Assembly (NCBI GenBank): GCA_032622095.1
Contig: CP136069.1
Location: forward strand, 5,814,976-5,878,975
Origin: Siphonodentalium dalli
Taxonomy: Eukaryota; Mollusca; Scaphopoda; Gadilida; Siphonodentaliidae
Direction: 5' to 3'
DNA length: 64,000 nt
Position numbers and translations under genes: made by a program. A model generated the notes under the pieces. The model was not told where the DNA came from, searched no databases, and was given only the letters and a program-made list of their open reading frames with translations. This document shows positions 63,251-64,000 of this stretch, in pieces (the stretch's first letter is position 1; every line of letters starts with the position of its first letter).

Positions 63251-63290
63251 AGTCATCATTAATATCATCATCGGGAATGAACTGAACAGT

Positions 63291-63684
63291 CAAGTCTGAG
63301 TTTAATGTGCCAGTCATTTACAGAATGAGGTCCTCTGTTGGTGAATTTAGTGACGCTCTCCTGCATTGTGGGCTAGAATCACAAAGTTCACCCTCTGCAG
63401 ACCTCATTCTGCTTAGACCTCATCTGCTATGGGAGACATAGACTCAGATTGAAGTTCCCAAATGGTGAATATTGTGATGTACACCCGTTGGGAACCTCGA
63501 TTGTGTAGAAGTTTCTAAAGAAATTTGATAATAAAGAAACTTTCAAGAGAAGATGAAGCCTAAGCAGAATGAGGTATCATAGGGTGAATTTAGTGATGCT
63601 AGCCCGATGTGTGGGATAGCGTCACTGAATTCACCATTTGGGGACCTCATTCTGCAACTTACAGGCAAACTAAACTCAGGCTTG
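63291..63684. mobile_element. Family A MITE, long form, just after SPEF2 stop
   Basis: CAAGTCTGAGTTTAATGTG to CAAACTAAACTCAGGCTTG, with two outer modules and a central spacer that is itself palindromic (TTGAAGTTCCCAAATGG). The flanks TGAACAGT and CGTACAGT agree at 6 of 8 bases. Confidence 0.8.
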
Positions 63685-63814
63685 CGTACAGTACTAAAAC
63701 TGCTGACTAAAATCATCATCCGACATCGTCCCCATGAGACAGACCAAGGTCAACAAACACCGTACTTATTATCAAAAATCATCAGCAGTCACTGAATCTC
63801 AGAGATATCATTCA

Positions 63815-64000
63815 TTAACCCTTTACTCAACAAACCGGCCAAAAACGGCCAAATAAAGCTTCAACAGCCTAAAATATCTTGGGTCTGTCTCAATAGAACC
63901 ATACAAATATGGATATCATTGGAACCGGCTCCTTGACCACATTGTGATAGTTACAGTTATGCCCTGTGCCAATGCATTCTCTTACAATTTTATAATTTTT
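63815..64000. mobile_element. piggyBac-like MITE, family B, cut by window end
   Basis: Starts TTAACCCTTTACTCAACA and includes the GATATCATTGGAACCGGC block and the start of the first palindrome. The palindrome arm jumps to an AT tail at 63985, so this copy is internally deleted. Confidence 0.85.

Overview
This window is animal (metazoan) nuclear DNA. It is AT-rich and intron-rich, and most of its length is transposable elements and tandem repeats. One host gene was recognised: the 3' part of an orthologue of SPEF2 (sperm flagellar protein 2, also called KPL2), on the + strand. I find 18 exons from 4286 to 63250. They splice with matching phases at every GT/AG junction, into an open frame of about 830 residues that ends in a stop codon. 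The 5' part of the gene lies upstream of the window or was not recognised. The mix of elements suggests an aquatic invertebrate, perhaps a mollusc: hAT, piggyBac-like, Tc1/mariner-like and Helitron-like elements, a Crypton-type tyrosine recombinase, a jockey-like retrotransposon, and repeats rich in 'gtccgtccgtcc'. The phylum is an inference with low confidence.

Layout. 1-2042 holds a 5'-truncated non-LTR retrotransposon on the - strand, with six tandem hairpins after its stop codon. 2056-4260 holds palindromic MITEs and a 35-bp minisatellite. SPEF2 exons 1-3 lie at 4286-8473. 8798-12913 is bounded by inverted repeats and contains an intact tyrosine recombinase gene (10716-12524, -). Exon 4 (14934-15223) is followed by a tandem array that carries a copy of the exon's own 3' end, and a 4.5-kb autonomous hAT transposon (16191-20725; transposase 17272-19752, +) sits inside that array. 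Exons 5-10 (21891-34487) are spread among TTAA-ended and palindromic MITEs. A 2.8-kb fold-back element (38276-41094) and Helitron-like ends (41770-42830) fill the long intron before exon 11. Exons 11-14 span 43398-49706. The last large introns hold a 1.9-kb 30-bp minisatellite with a 399-bp higher-order period (51117-52981), a 68-bp satellite (54240-56035) and a 36-bp array (58745-59358). Exons 15-18 end the gene at 63250.

How the parts relate. SPEF2 belongs to the central apparatus of motile cilia and sperm flagella. The other coding genes are transposon proteins: a reverse transcriptase, a tyrosine recombinase, a hAT transposase and a hAT relic. None looks like part of a host pathway. The most unusual signal is that about ten of the 18 exon edges, each with its splice site and some neighbouring exon sequence, are duplicated or amplified into tandem arrays in the adjacent intron. 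In addition, several MITEs end only 11-25 nt upstream of 3' splice sites. Together these suggest that insertions and local duplications concentrate at exon borders of this gene.
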